Assembly (NCBI GenBank): GCA_003254925.1
Contig: QANZ01016500.1
Coordinates: forward strand, 33,065 to 97,064
DNA: 64,000 nt
Source: Chamaecrista fasciculata
Taxonomy: Eukaryota; Streptophyta; Magnoliopsida; Fabales; Fabaceae
Reading direction: 5' to 3'
Within the stretch, counting starts at the first letter, position 1; the number at the start of each line of letters is the position of its first letter. Position numbers and translations under genes: made by a program. The notes under the pieces were generated by a model. The model saw only the letters and a program-made list of their open reading frames with translations. It ran no database searches and was not told the origin of the DNA. Of the stretch, positions 10,812-21,625 are shown piece by piece.

Positions 10812-13043
10812 AAAGCCATGATAATGATGTGAGTGCAAATTTTTCACCTTTGTTTTTGTGTTTACTGTTCAAATTTTAACACAGGAAGTGGGTTTTCCTC
10901 ATAGTCATGTTACTGTTAGATTCTTGTATAGATAAGATACGAGGGTCACATAATAATTCTTTTCAAGCTTGAACATAAAACAAATGTATCAAAGCAGTAC
11001 ATTAATATTAAGATAGTACATGCCGTACCACACATATCTAAGTATCACAAGGTCCCACTCTAGTGTTTTTCTATTTCCTAATTAGGCAAAGTGACTTGAT
11101 TGAACAATCAAATTTGCATAGATTTATATATATATATATATATAGTACCCATCAGCAATTGGAGCCAATATGTAAAGCATTTAGGAACCATCTTGGGATC
11201 ACCAAAAGATCTTCAACTCTTCATAGTGCAATTATTAGGAAAAATCACTTGTGGATATTGTGCTCAAAATGTGTGGAGTTCACAATTTCAAAGTTTGTAT
11301 CTATGACAACCAAAAAAAAAAAATACTAAAGTAATAATTTAGTCTCTTAAAAATAACAAATGTCTCAATTAGGCGTGTGCAATTAAATTTGCATTAACAT
11401 TTTAACAAAAAAAAAAACTAATTGTAAGTACATCTTTTAGAAATTAAATCTTATAATTCTATCTTTCAATGACTAAAGAGGACAAAATCATTAATTTACT
11501 AAAAGACTTTCCACTTGAGAAAATCTTATAGCTAATCTTCCCATGTCACTTTGGTACATTTATTAATTTTATTATCTGGTGTTTTCCAAAAGAATCAAAT
11601 CGTAATTGATGAAAAAAAATGACATAAATGTACAAGAAGATTGAAATGTACAAGTATGTCTCATTAGGCTTAAGCATTGCATCAATGGAGATGAAGAATT
11701 TTAAAGGAGAATGAGAGCATATTCTATTGGGGTATGAGCCTTGCTACAAGGAATAAAAAAACCCCATAAAAAGGAAGTTTCAAATCTCATGAAGAAAAAA
11801 TGAAGCAACAAGTCTTATAACTCTTTTCACTTTAATTGGCGGATAAAAAGCAAAGAATGAGCACATAAATTATCCAAGATGTTGTTTTTATTGTTGTTGT
11901 GTCACTTGGACCATGACCAGTCATCCTTCATCCAAAAACACCCATGTCAGCCAGTTGTGATAAAGTGAGGAATTTATGCTTTCGACAGTTCCTAGTTGCA
12001 TGTGATTTTTAAATTAAATAAACCAAACAACCAAACAAGAGAGAGAGAGAGAAGGGGGGATTTAGAGCTCCATATAAAAAGTAAAACAAAGCATAAAGGT
12101 ACACATTGAGCCAAAGAAATCATGTACCGTTAATTTTGTTGCCTGGGGAAGTGAGCTTGGAATTCTAAAGCGACTAGGAAGATCTTAGAAATAGCATAAA
12201 ACAAGAGTTTGTTTCTTTTGGGGGCTCTTCTATTCGCCATCTATTCTTTATATGATTCATTTGCTTCCTACTGTAGCAATCTCTAAGTTCTGGGTGGCCC
12301 ATATTATTGTTGTCTGCGCTCCTCATCTTAATTAAAACTTAAAAAGTAACTAAACCTCTCTTTTCTTAATAACAAAGAAAACCAAATTTACCATAATAAC
12401 CCCCCAACATTAATTTCCCATAGGCAACGTGTAACATGCCTCAACATATGGAAATATAAAACCTGTTATTTATGTAAATCCAACCTATGCTGATGTGAAA
12501 ATATAAAATAACCTTTAATTTACTACATAAGCTAACATGTGCTGAGGACTATGTTTGCTTATTATAGCTGATACCAGATTAGGCCACTAGTAACTAAGAA
12601 TGATGCAAGTACATATGTAACAGTTACTTATCCATAAATAGCCAAGTATAATGGTATGATGTGGCATTTCCCAAGAGTTCTTTAAATAGACAAAAGACGG
12701 CATATGATAGAGATGTATTGGATACAAATGAAAAAAAAAAGATACTTGGCTTCTCAAGGGTATTGTTCCAACCCCTTTATTCATCCTTGTCAGATTCTTC
12801 AATAACAGCCTTAATTTGTTTAGGTTGTAGGCTCATGATTCAGGGTGAATCTTAAATTCCAGTAGGCCCTCCCTACTTTAAGCTTTAAATCCCCCCACTA
12901 AATCCAACAGGACGCCCATAACAAGCTTATATCTACAGGAATGGACCATAAGAATATAGAGATTACCAGAGCTGAGCTGCTTCTTATCTGGTTTTAAACA
13001 CAGAGAAGATATCTTCCATACTTGCTGAATCAGTCCAGAGAAA
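10812..13043. other. Intergenic DNA upstream of the CLE45-like gene
   Basis: AT-rich, with an (AT)n run at about 11126-11144 and a GA run at about 12039-12055. It lacks the obvious MITE phrases found elsewhere and may be mostly unique sequence, including the CLE promoter in the last kilobase. No ORF is supported. Confidence 0.35.
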
Positions 13044-13325
13044 ATGATGTTTAGCTCTTTCAGAGTTCTTGTTCTTCTCCTCTGTGTAGGGTTATTATCA
13101 GTTCAACCACAGAAGGCATTTGGCATGAGATATCTAGTCCATCCACTCAGACAGTTGCAAGAAGATCACAGGATAATGTTGCAGAATCAACCTACTACCG
13201 AAGCTTCGAGCATGCAAGTAGTGAACACAAAGATGTCAGCAAATGAAAACAACAGGATTGATCCAAATCAAGCAAGCAAAAGAAGAGTGCGAAAAGGATC
13301 GGATCCTATCCACAACAGGTCTTGA
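13044..13325 (+). CDS. CLE45: CLE45-like (CLAVATA3/ESR-related) signalling peptide precursor
   Basis: This is a single-exon, 93-residue preproprotein. Residues 1-27 form a signal peptide (basic FRVLVLLLCVGLLSV core, small residues near AFG). A variable hydrophilic middle follows. The C-terminal CLE dodecapeptide RRVRKGSDPIHN is at residues 80-91 (DNA 13281-13316), preceded by K79 and followed only by R92-S93. Family knowledge: the Arabidopsis CLE45 peptide is RRVRRGSDPIHN. It acts in the apoplast through BAM3-type receptor kinases to restrain protophloem differentiation and acts in pollen-tube growth. Here position 5 of the dodecapeptide is Lys rather than Arg, a conservative change. The near-absent C-terminal tail is normal for the group. 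Two Met codons lie at the start; the first is chosen. Orthology rests on the peptide alone but is strong. Confidence 0.88.
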   Translation: MMFSSFRVLVLLLCVGLLSVQPQKAFGMRYLVHPLRQLQEDHRIMLQNQPTTEASSMQVVNTKMSANENNRIDPNQASKRRVRKGSDPIHNRS

Positions 13326-15005
13326 CACATTTTTGTTTTCCATGACCATGAAAGAAAGCAACACCATGCTGACATCTACAGAGTGAAAAAAGAAAAAAAA
13401 AATGGAAGAGTAGAAATGCAGAGGAAGCTAGAAATGTAGCAAACTCTACCGGCTTTCTCAAGAGACCTTCGCGGTGGTTGGTTGGTTTTTTTCTTCTTCT
13501 TGTTCAATCTGGTTTGAGAGTTTTGTCATAGACAGATATGTATAGTCAAGCTATTAGATAAGTCCTTGAAATGGAATTCAGTGAGCCACCATCATCTGTG
13601 TGTTGCCAAACAATATGGATGATGGTGCCTGCTCCGAGAAAGGAAAATCTTCTCTTCTACTTTTGTTCTGAAAGAATATAATGAAATTCTTTTGTGATCC
13701 TCCAGTTCTTTCTGAAGCATTTCAATTCTAATGATCTTGGTTGTCTCATTTTTTATCCATCATGCATAACAGTTTCGAAATACAAATTCTTGGCAGTCTT
13801 TGATTTTTGATCCTCCAATTCCTCAAGGGGTATATGAAACAGGGGACTTGGGGAGAAAAGAGGAAGGGTCCATCCAGGATAACAGTAACCTTAGCAAACA
13901 AATCAGAAAACTCCTTCATATGATCGTGAGCATTTAATCTTAACATTTCACCTCAATCCTTAATCCTGGCAAATTACAAACGCTGACTTTGCACCAATTT
14001 TCTAGCCTTGGGCGAATATACCTACTTATCTCTCTATTTTGATCCAATATGCGAAATATAAATCAGAAGAATGCATCCTAGTCATTAAACAGAATAGGTA
14101 ATCTGCTGAAAGCAATGTGTAAATCAGGCCATTGTTTTTTGAAAATATATATTTTCAAGCTCACTATTTTCATCAAGAAATCTAACAAGTTGTTTATTAA
14201 AATGCATATCACCCAACATACCCAACATAAACTCATCCCTATTGCAAGCTTAAGGAAGCATTGCTTCAACTTCATTTAACTGTAAAATGATAAAAAAAGT
14301 GAGAACAAAAATGAAAGCTGGGATTCTTAACTTAATTGAAATTTGACAAACTCTATAGTCTATAAGCCTCTTAATAACTATTCATTTGATGCTGCAAAGT
14401 GCAGACAGAAATAACTAATGAAAATATATTATAGGGAAACATTAAGTACAACACTTTAGAAAATTATGGCTTGGGAATCAGGATAGTATCAATCAAAAAG
14501 CAGCAAGACATTGGGATTGGAGCAGATGATCAGTTGATACCAGAAAAAGATTAGGAAGCTCAATCAAACTAAAAGTTTTATAACAGTATTATGTTTCACC
14601 TATTCATACAGAGAAAAATGAAATCTACTTACTATATGCTTGGAAACTTGATTAAATGCTAGCAACGAAAATTTTCAAGACCAAAAATTATTTAGCACTC
14701 TTTGTTAAGTACTCCAAAAAATGAATGTCATGGTGACAAACTGCTGAAAACTCAACACATAGACATAGGTATGCAGTTAGTGTTAACTCTTTCCTCACTG
14801 AAATCTCATCAAACTGTACAAATCTAGTGCCAAAATCTTTCATCACTAAGAAAGTACTGAGTTTCAACTCTTTCCACTTTGTAATTCTGTTTAAACTTAT
14901 CTTCTTACTCACTTACTCATTTTCTGCTCAATTTCACACTCTTATGGGTAGCCGTAGATCTACATAAAGCAAAATTACAGAATGGCAAAAGAAGGTAAGC
15001 TTCTC
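13326..15005. other. Region between CLE45-like gene and a possible minus-strand gene
   Basis: The first 350 bp are probably the CLE 3' UTR. The rest is not recognisably repetitive. If the minus-strand first exon at 15006-15224 is real, later exons would lie here. Short minus-strand frames exist (13746-13946, 14078-14275, 14688-14912), but none has a recognisable domain. Confidence 0.3.
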
Positions 15006-15224
15006 TCAGTCAAGGTAGAAGAACAACGAAAAATAAGGATGCAAAAATAAAATGAAAAACCCTAGTACGGGAAAGCCCAGCTCCAGATTGTTGCTTGCAA
15101 GTTCAATTACATCATATGGTGACTTGAAGCATGAGATATCCAATTCCGCTTCGACTGATTCGAAATTTCTAGCATCATCTGCGAATAAATTTCTCTGCTT
15201 TCTTTCTTCAGAAACTACCATCAC
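15006..15224 (-). CDS. Possible first exon of an unrecognised minus-strand gene
   Basis: The frame runs 72 codons from an ATG. The first 50 residues look protein-like (charged, e.g. SEERKQRNLFADDARNFESV, then ELDISCFKSPYDVIELASNN). The last 20 are hydrophobic, low-complexity and may be intron read-through. Just upstream on this strand, 65-130 bp away, sits a cluster of TGGGCC-type elements common in plant housekeeping promoters, which supports transcription leftward. I do not recognise the protein and cannot place further exons. Confidence 0.3.
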   Translation of the reverse strand: MMVVSEERKQRNLFADDARNFESVEAELDISCFKSPYDVIELASNNLELGFPVLGFFILFLHPYFSLFFYLD

Positions 15225-15287
15225 AAGACTAAAGGATGAAGAAGACCTTGGATACTAGAATGGTCTATTGAATAAGCCCATCCAAAT

Positions 15288-15352
15288 CCCTTAAACTAGA
15301 TTGGGCTCTATATGGGCTGGGTTAACTGATTGGGCCGGCCCAGGCCCAAAAT
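15288..15352 (-). promoter_or_regulatory. Cluster of site II (TGGGCC/GGCCCA) promoter elements
   Basis: AAGCCCAT, TTGGGCTC, ATGGGCTG, TTGGGCCGGCCCAGGCCCAA and AAGCCCG all occur within 65 bp. Family knowledge: such TGGGCY elements bind TCP factors and cluster just upstream of plant ribosomal and mitochondrial-function genes. The nearest plausible start codon is on the minus strand at 15224. Confidence 0.5.
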
Positions 15353-15407
15353 TTAAAGCCCGAAAACATGAGTTCGCTTTTTGTCATTAATTAATGGGTT
15401 CAACTCT

Positions 15408-15746
15408 ATGAAATATGGACACCGATACGGACAAAAGGTATGACACTCACACGAAAACACAACACGTCATATTTTTAAAATTATATAACACTACACAGCA
15501 TATTTATATATATATAATTAAAATTCATACATTTTAATAAAAACTTTAGAATTACAATATTTAGTCATAATATATACTATATATATAATTATTTTTTATT
15601 ATTTGCCATGTTAAAAGGCAAAAGAAAATTGACTTTATATTCTCAAACTTGTAAATATGTGTCGTGTGGTGTCATATGAGTGTTGGATATGGACTCATGT
15701 CCGACAAGGTGACACGCGATCAAAATGAAATGTCTATGCTTCATAG
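15408..15746. mobile_element. Degenerate hAT-like MITE, relative of 8428-8735
   Basis: The termini CTATGAAATATGGACACC and TGTCTATGCTTCATAG are imperfect inverted copies. Subterminal CACGAAAACACAACACG and GTGTCGTGTGGTGTC motifs oppose each other. The flanking 8-mers no longer match, so this is an old insertion. Confidence 0.55.
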
Positions 15747-17479
15747 GTATTATGATGCAAAGTTTATTTTTTTGACATGGAATGTAATTAGTTCTGAGCC
15801 AATAAGATTATGATACATTGAGACATGATCTAAAGAATAGTTTTAAAATATTATTTATATTTATATTTTTTTATCCAAAATTTTATGATATTCAAATTTT
15901 AGACTTAAGTTAAACTAAAATACATATTCAAAGTCATCCATGCCGAGAAGCAATGCTAAGAAACACGAGAATTAAATTTTAGCCTCTCAAACCTTGCAAA
16001 AAATCTAAATTTAGTTTTTTAAATGCTTTTATGAATAAATTCTTACTTAAAAATAACTATTTATTTCTTAATTACAATTCTTTAAAAAAAAATGTTATTT
16101 TATATTTTGAAAAACATAATAATTTCACAAAGTTTGACGGGTCAAACTTTAATTTCTCAAAAATATAAAGTTTATCTTTACAACATATTGTCTATTCATT
16201 ATTAAATATTATTGGATCACATCAATAGCCATATTTGTGACACCTCACCCATTGCATTCATATTACAAACAAATTGTATGTTAGACTAAGTATGTTGAAA
16301 ACTCCAAAATATTGAGTTTCATGCTTTATATCATTGTCCATATTAAATTTTGGCACACGCCTATGGAAAACGTTTTTAAATATGGTTTTTATCCACTATA
16401 AGTCTCACACAATTCACAAAAAAAAAAATCTATATTTAGATGTTTAATGGTTTTGTATTTTACTTTATTGAACTCTAAAGAAATTATTCAATTATTTTGG
16501 GGAGAGAGAGAAAAAAAAAACAAGAAATATCTTCGCATATTAATCCTAAGTATTCCTAAAACACAAGAAAAGAACAATTAAAGATACCAGGGAAAAGAAA
16601 AATCGTTCTGTTTAGTCGCTGGAAAATGTTACATATATTGATTAAGGAAGACAATATTCAAAGAGGGACCAAAACAAAAAGGAACACCCTATGAAAATTC
16701 ATTTAACATTAGTATTAATATTTTCAACTTAATATATGCTTGATGTCTACGATGGGATTTTGCAATATTTTGTACTCAATTATATACATAACTCCATCAA
16801 TCAAAGGAAGAACAATAATTAAGGAATAGTTGGGAGTGGGAAAATGTGATTGATGGATGGGGTGGGAATTAACTAAAATAATTTTTTTACGACATAAGAA
16901 TAAATCTCTTTTGAAAAATATATTAGTGAAATTTTATATTTTTATCATCAGAAAAATAAATAATAATAAATAATAAAGTAATACTTTTCTTTATTTTATA
17001 ATCAAATTAATACTTTTTATATATAACTAGTAACTGAACACCCCCATAATTAAAAAACTGTATGTAACCTAAATTTTTATTTTTTTAGTCCCTCTCAAAA
17101 GCCCTTTTATCAGGCCAATAGAAAATTTTCTGTTTTTGGCACCCCCTAATAATCTTATCAGCATATATCTGTAATATTGGAAAAAAAAAACATAAGTGCT
17201 TTTTTAAGTGGATAATGATCCACCCACACTCCCCAAATTACTTTTTTTTTTTTTTGTCAATATCCCCAAATTACTTTGCTAGACACACATTATATCTTTG
17301 CAAATATTATACAAAATCTTCTTTTTGCAAGCAAAAAACATAAATGGGGTTTCTCTTAAATCTTAATTATGGGCCCACATAGGTCGAAATATTGAATTGG
17401 ATTCATTTGAGCTAAGGAATCTGGTTCTCTATTAACAAGAGTATGGCCAAATCTCACTCTTTCTCTCTAAGTATTGAAA
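15747..17479. other. AT-rich intergenic DNA
   Basis: Long homopolymer A and T runs and no ORF above chance. No repeat boundary that I can define. Confidence 0.4.
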
Positions 17480-17845
17480 CTTCGACAAAATTTATTATTT
17501 AATCCCTTAATTTATATTAAGTCAATGAATATTTTTTAAATAATTAAAATATACAATTTGATCTCTAAAATATCATCATTATCAACAATTGAGTCATGTG
17601 ACTATTTAATCGCTAAATTTGAATTGATTTTATATTTTTTATCTCTCAATTTGTTGAATTTATATTTTTTTAATTCTCAAATTTGTACCAAATTTGTATT
17701 GTTTTGGTCTTTGATTTTGATTCAAGGATCAAATCATTGACAAGTACTATTTCAGGGACTGAATCGTATCTTTTGGTTATTCAAGGACTAATTCATTAAC
17801 TTGGTATAAATTAAAAGACCAAAAAATAAATTTTCTCCAACATTT
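17480..17845. repeat. Inverted-repeat MITE-like element
   Basis: The left arm has AAATTTATTATTTAATCCC and ATTTATATTAAGTCAATGAAT. The right arm has ATTCATTAACTTGGTATAAAT and AAAAATAAATTTTCTCC, their inverted counterparts. A relative with the same arms lies at 51984-52257. Target duplication not defined. Confidence 0.5.
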
Positions 17846-18147
17846 AAGAATCATTATGGTTTATGGCACACTTTATTTTTTTTATGAGATATGGCACACT
17901 TTATTTGTTAGATCATATATATCTTATTATCTTCACTTGTTAACAAATTAAATGTGGATCCACTTGGCTATATTTTCCATGCTTCCCCCCTAAACATAAC
18001 TTCCAACTATATATTTAACACTGAAACCCATGTTACTTGTCTCCTTTATTATATTTTATCTCTCTCATATGCACATGCCAAAAGCTTTTTAGTTCTTTAG
18101 TCAATTGGGGTTTAATACCTATATATCTCCTTCAATTTTTTTTCTAG
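17846..18147. other. Short intergenic spacer
   Basis: Only AT-rich DNA and a repeated phrase ATGGCACACTTTATTT (about 17862 and 17890). No gene. Confidence 0.3.
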
Positions 18148-18600
18148 GTAAAAGGTTTATTTTGGTCTTAAATGTATACCCTTATATTCATTTTGGTCCA
18201 TTTATTTTAAAATGTTCAAATTAATCCTAAATATTGGCAAAATGATTCATTTTGGTCCTAAATATTGGTAAAGTGTTTCATTTTGGTTTCAAACTATTGA
18301 ATTTGGTCATATTTCTCTTGTCTCTCATTTCAAGTTCAAATGACTTGTTAAGAGAAACTCGTAACTCTGAATTCGTCACTTTCGATTTTGAAACGAGAAA
18401 GATATAATCAACTTTGCTTGTTTGATCATAAAATGATAGGTCTACTTTTAGTGTTGATTTGACCCCGTTTGCTGACGGTCCCAACTGAATAGAGAAAGTA
18501 CTCTTCGAGAATAATACGTAACTCTAAATTCGTCACGTTTGAACTTGAAACAAGCCATATTCAATAGCTTGGACCAAAATGAAATATTTTGCAAACCTTT
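18148..18600. repeat. Partial MITE of the 'TTGGTCCTAAAT' family
   Basis: This shares motif order with the elements at 36976-37290 and 47905-48339: TATTTTGGTC, AAATGTATACC, CATTTTGGTCCAT, AAAATGTTCAAATT, GTCATATTTCTCTTG, then the inverted set ending GGACCAAAATGAAATATTTTGC. The right terminus appears trimmed. Confidence 0.5.
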
Positions 18601-19019
18601 TTTCTATAAAATTAGTTTCGTAGACCTTTTGATTCGCATCAATATTTTAGTTGAGTCCCACAAATTTTAATTTTCTTTATTAGCTTCTTATATTTATTAT
18701 ATATTATTATACGTTCATTTAGAATTGAGTTCATATTATTAAATGACACCAAAATTCCATTCAAAACGGATATGAGTTCCACTCAATTAACATGTTTTTC
18801 ATAAAATAATAACAATAATCAATTTACAATTTCACGCTGATTGAAAAATAAAGCATATATAAGAATCACAATATTTTTTTTCTTTGGCTAAAAATTTGTG
18901 ATTTATTGTCATTTTTTTTTATAAAACCTTATCATTATATGTTTTTTCGACTTTAAATAAGTTGAAAACTTTGTATCATTTAACAAGAAGGACACATTCA
19001 CAAAAGTATTCTTTTCGTC
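18601..19019. other. AT-rich intergenic DNA
   Basis: No ORF, repeat boundary or regulatory pattern that I can support. Confidence 0.3.
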
Positions 19020-19255
19020 TAACAATTTTATATCAACTTTCAATTTTATCCTTAATGTTTTTTGTTGCTAATTTTGTCCCCAATATTTTATACTTTCATC
19101 TATTTTATCTTTTGCCCTTGCATTCGCCAAATATTATGATAGATTCTATATGGTTAATGACATATAATGTAAAATTGATAAAAAAAACTCAAATCCTAAC
19201 TCAAATTAGGAAAACACGATAAAGTTTATCGTTAAATATAGGGATACAATTACAA
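19020..19255. repeat. MITE-like fragment ('TTTTGTCCCCAATATTTT' family)
   Basis: The phrases AATTTTGTCCCCAATATTTT, AGATTCTATATGGTTAATGA and ATAATGTAAAATTGAT recur with small changes at 52325-52640 and 58530-58815. Three diverged copies of one non-coding element are therefore present in the window. Confidence 0.5.
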
Positions 19256-19351
19256 ACTATAATTATAAAGAGCCAATTAAAAATTAATATAAATTATGAG
19301 GACTAATAAATTAATTGAATATGAAAGCCTACATATTTTAAATAAAATAAT

Positions 19352-20096
19352 GGTCAAAAACTTATTTTGGTCCCTAATATTTATCCAAAATTTCATTTTG
19401 GTCCCTAATAATTTTTTTGTTCTATTTTGGTCCTTAATATTTCCTAAAAGTTTCATGATTCCCTAACTACTGAATATGGTCTTACCTCTCTCGTTTTCAA
19501 ACCCAAATGTGATTAAATCAAAGCGGGTTAAATTTGATGAGTTTTCCTTTTCTTAGTTGGAGTCATTGGCAAACCAAGTCCAATTGAACATAAAATTGAG
19601 CCCGAAAATGGGTTGCTTGTTTCATGAATTCGGCCATATTTCTCTTGTTTCAAGTCCGAATGCAATAGAATCAGTGCTACAAGTTATCCTTGACAAGTCT
19701 TTCTTTATCTTGTTAAGCTGTTGACAAATAAGATTAAATAATACTCTAAAAGTTAATGTTGATATTTTGACCAAACTCATTTTTGGAGTATTATTTGACC
19801 TTGTTTGCCAATGGCACCAACTTGATAGAGAAATAACTTGTCAAGAGTAATTTGTAACTCTGATTACGTTCATTTGGACTTGAATCGAGAGAGATATGAC
19901 CACATTCATGAAACAAGCGGCCTATTTTTTTAGCCCAATTTTATGCCCAATTTGAGTTTGTATGCCGATGAATCCAACTTGGAAAAAAAAAACTCATCAA
20001 ATTTAACACTTAGCTTTGATTTAATGACATTTGGATTTGAAACAAAAGAGATATGACTATATTCAATAGTTAGGGACCATTAATGAACCTTAAATA
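19352..20096. repeat. Large inverted repeat, MITE-like
   Basis: The left arm (GGTCCCTAATATTT, TTTGATGAGTTTTCC, CAAATTGAACATAAAATTG-like, GGTTGCTTGTTTCATGAATT) is answered by the right arm (CATGAAACAAGCGGCC, AACTCATCAAATTTAACAC, ATTCAATAGTTAGGGACCAT). The middle also folds back (CTTGACAAGT.TTTC against GAAATAACTTGTCAAGAG). It is a non-coding foldback element about 740 bp long. Confidence 0.6.
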
Positions 20097-20296
20097 GGTT
20101 TTTGAACTAAAATAATTGTAAAATCTACTTCTATAGAAGGATAAAAGCAGACCGCATCACAAAAACTGAACGCGTGGCCTACTTGAAATTGCTGGGATCC
20201 ATGTTAGCTTGGCTTGGGGAGCTCTATTGCAAGGTCCTTTTGGATTGTTCCACATGTAGCAAGCTAAACTGTCCATTGATCTCTCTATAATAATAA

Positions 20297-21616
20297 GGCT
20301 TAAGTGCACTTTCGGTCCCAATACTATGACTAAGGTTTCAATTTGGTCCCATAACTATTTTTGTTGCAGATTTGGTCCCAAACCTTCGCAAAAAGTTTCA
20401 CAGTTAGTCCCCTGGTCACTTCCGTCCAAATTTCGTCGTTAATTGTGACGTGGCAGTGTGACTGGGATGCTGACGTGGCAAAATCAAATGAGATGGACTA
20501 AATTAGGATCAATATGTAACATTTCATAACTTCTCTGTACTCATTCCACAATATCACCAAATATTTTAATCTCTCCTTTCTCTTCTGTACTCAATCCTTC
20601 TCCCACTTCCACTTCAATCGAAAACATCGCTACACAATTCCCATTACAACAATTTCGACTTTTCACTTCATCACTCGATTCCATTTTTCTCTGCAACTCC
20701 ATCAGTTTCTTAATCAATTCCTCATTCATCATCGCTTCAATCACTTCTTTCCTCCCAATGAACCCAATTTCCAGAACGCAATCCAATGCCGCCATTTGAA
20801 CCCCCAAATCTTCCCAACATACAAGTTCCACGATTCGCGGGATTTCTCCGTTCGTTAAAAGCTCATCCACCAATGGCGTTCTAATCAGTCTTATTAGACT
20901 CGACAACACTGAGATCGAACAGCTTGAAGCCATTGTTATCAGTGCGTTAATGGTTGGACCCATAAGCACCAATCCAACGAACACGTTCTTGTTAAACTTA
21001 ACCAGAGCCTCCACCGCCTTCGCCGCTCTTTCCTGAACCCGTTTTGAGCTCAAAGGATCACTCAGTATATGCTCGATCACGTTGAATACTTTAGCCCTAA
21101 GTACCAAATCTTGAAAATCTGGATCGAAACCGTACGATAATAGCCTTCTCTCGAACTCAATCAGAGCTCTCGCTTTACCTTCGTCGTTTTCAGGTTCCAT
21201 CATGATTGTCACGAAATCTCTGGTACACACTCGATCGATCAGCGCGCGAGATTCGGACTCGACGGCATGTGCGACGTGAGAAATCTTGTAGCTGGTGATT
21301 TCGCGGCAGAGTAGAGATCGGAGGCCGTAGGTTTTACTGGCTTCGTGATAGCAAATATTTGGTGATATTGTGGAATGAAGAAGTTATGAAATGTTACATA
21401 TTGATCCTAATTTAGTCCATCTCATTTGATTTTGCCACGTCAGCATCCCAGTCACACTGCCACGTCACAATTAACGGCGAAATTTGGACGGAAGTGACCA
21501 GGGGACTAACTGTGAAACTTTTTGCGAAGGTTTGGGACCAAATCTGCAACAAAAATAGTTATGGGACCAAATTGAAACCTTAGTCATAGTATTGGGACCA
21601 AAAGTGCACTTAAGCC
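20297..21616. mobile_element. Pack-MULE-like TIR element (family C) carrying an ARM-repeat gene piece
   Basis: The element is bounded by inverted arms of about 270 bp (20297-20567 and 21353-21616). They start GGCTTAAGTGCACTTT and are nearly identical apart from a 6 bp length difference near CTTCTCTGTACTC. The 9 bp sequences TAATAATAA directly outside (20288-20296 and 21617-21625) match exactly, as expected for Mutator-like insertion, though the sequence is simple. The arms hold two copies of GACGTGGCA. No transposase is present. About 785 bp of host coding sequence fills the middle. Confidence 0.82.
20541..21203 (-). CDS. Captured ARM-repeat protein fragment inside a Pack-MULE
   Basis: From the first ATG (21203) the frame encodes 220 residues. 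It matches a plant ARM-repeat family by its phrases FDPDFQDLVLRAKVF, KRVQERAAKAVEALVKFNK, VFVGLVLMGPTINALI, SSLIRLIRTPLVDEL, NGEIPRIVEL and GRKEVIEAMM. The frame stays open upstream to 21383 and still encodes family-like sequence there (SLLCREITSYKISHVAHAVE), so the ATG used may be internal to the original protein. The last residues (IFGDIVE) and the stop codon come from the transposon arm, so the natural C-terminus is missing. No introns and no disabling mutation are seen. Family knowledge: ARM repeats bind proteins. The function of this piece is unknown. It may be an untranslated passenger. Confidence 0.7.
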   Translation of the reverse strand: MMEPENDEGKARALIEFERRLLSYGFDPDFQDLVLRAKVFNVIEHILSDPLSSKRVQERAAKAVEALVKFNKNVFVGLVLMGPTINALITMASSCSISVLSSLIRLIRTPLVDELLTNGEIPRIVELVCWEDLGVQMAALDCVLEIGFIGRKEVIEAMMNEELIKKLMELQRKMESSDEVKSRNCCNGNCVAMFSIEVEVGEGLSTEEKGEIKIFGDIVE

Positions 21617-21625
21617 TAATAATAA

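Noticed and set aside
21204-21230. GTG start for the captured ARM ORF
   Set aside because: Plant initiation at GTG is unlikely. The frame is open further upstream, so this point has no special status; the first ATG is at 21203.
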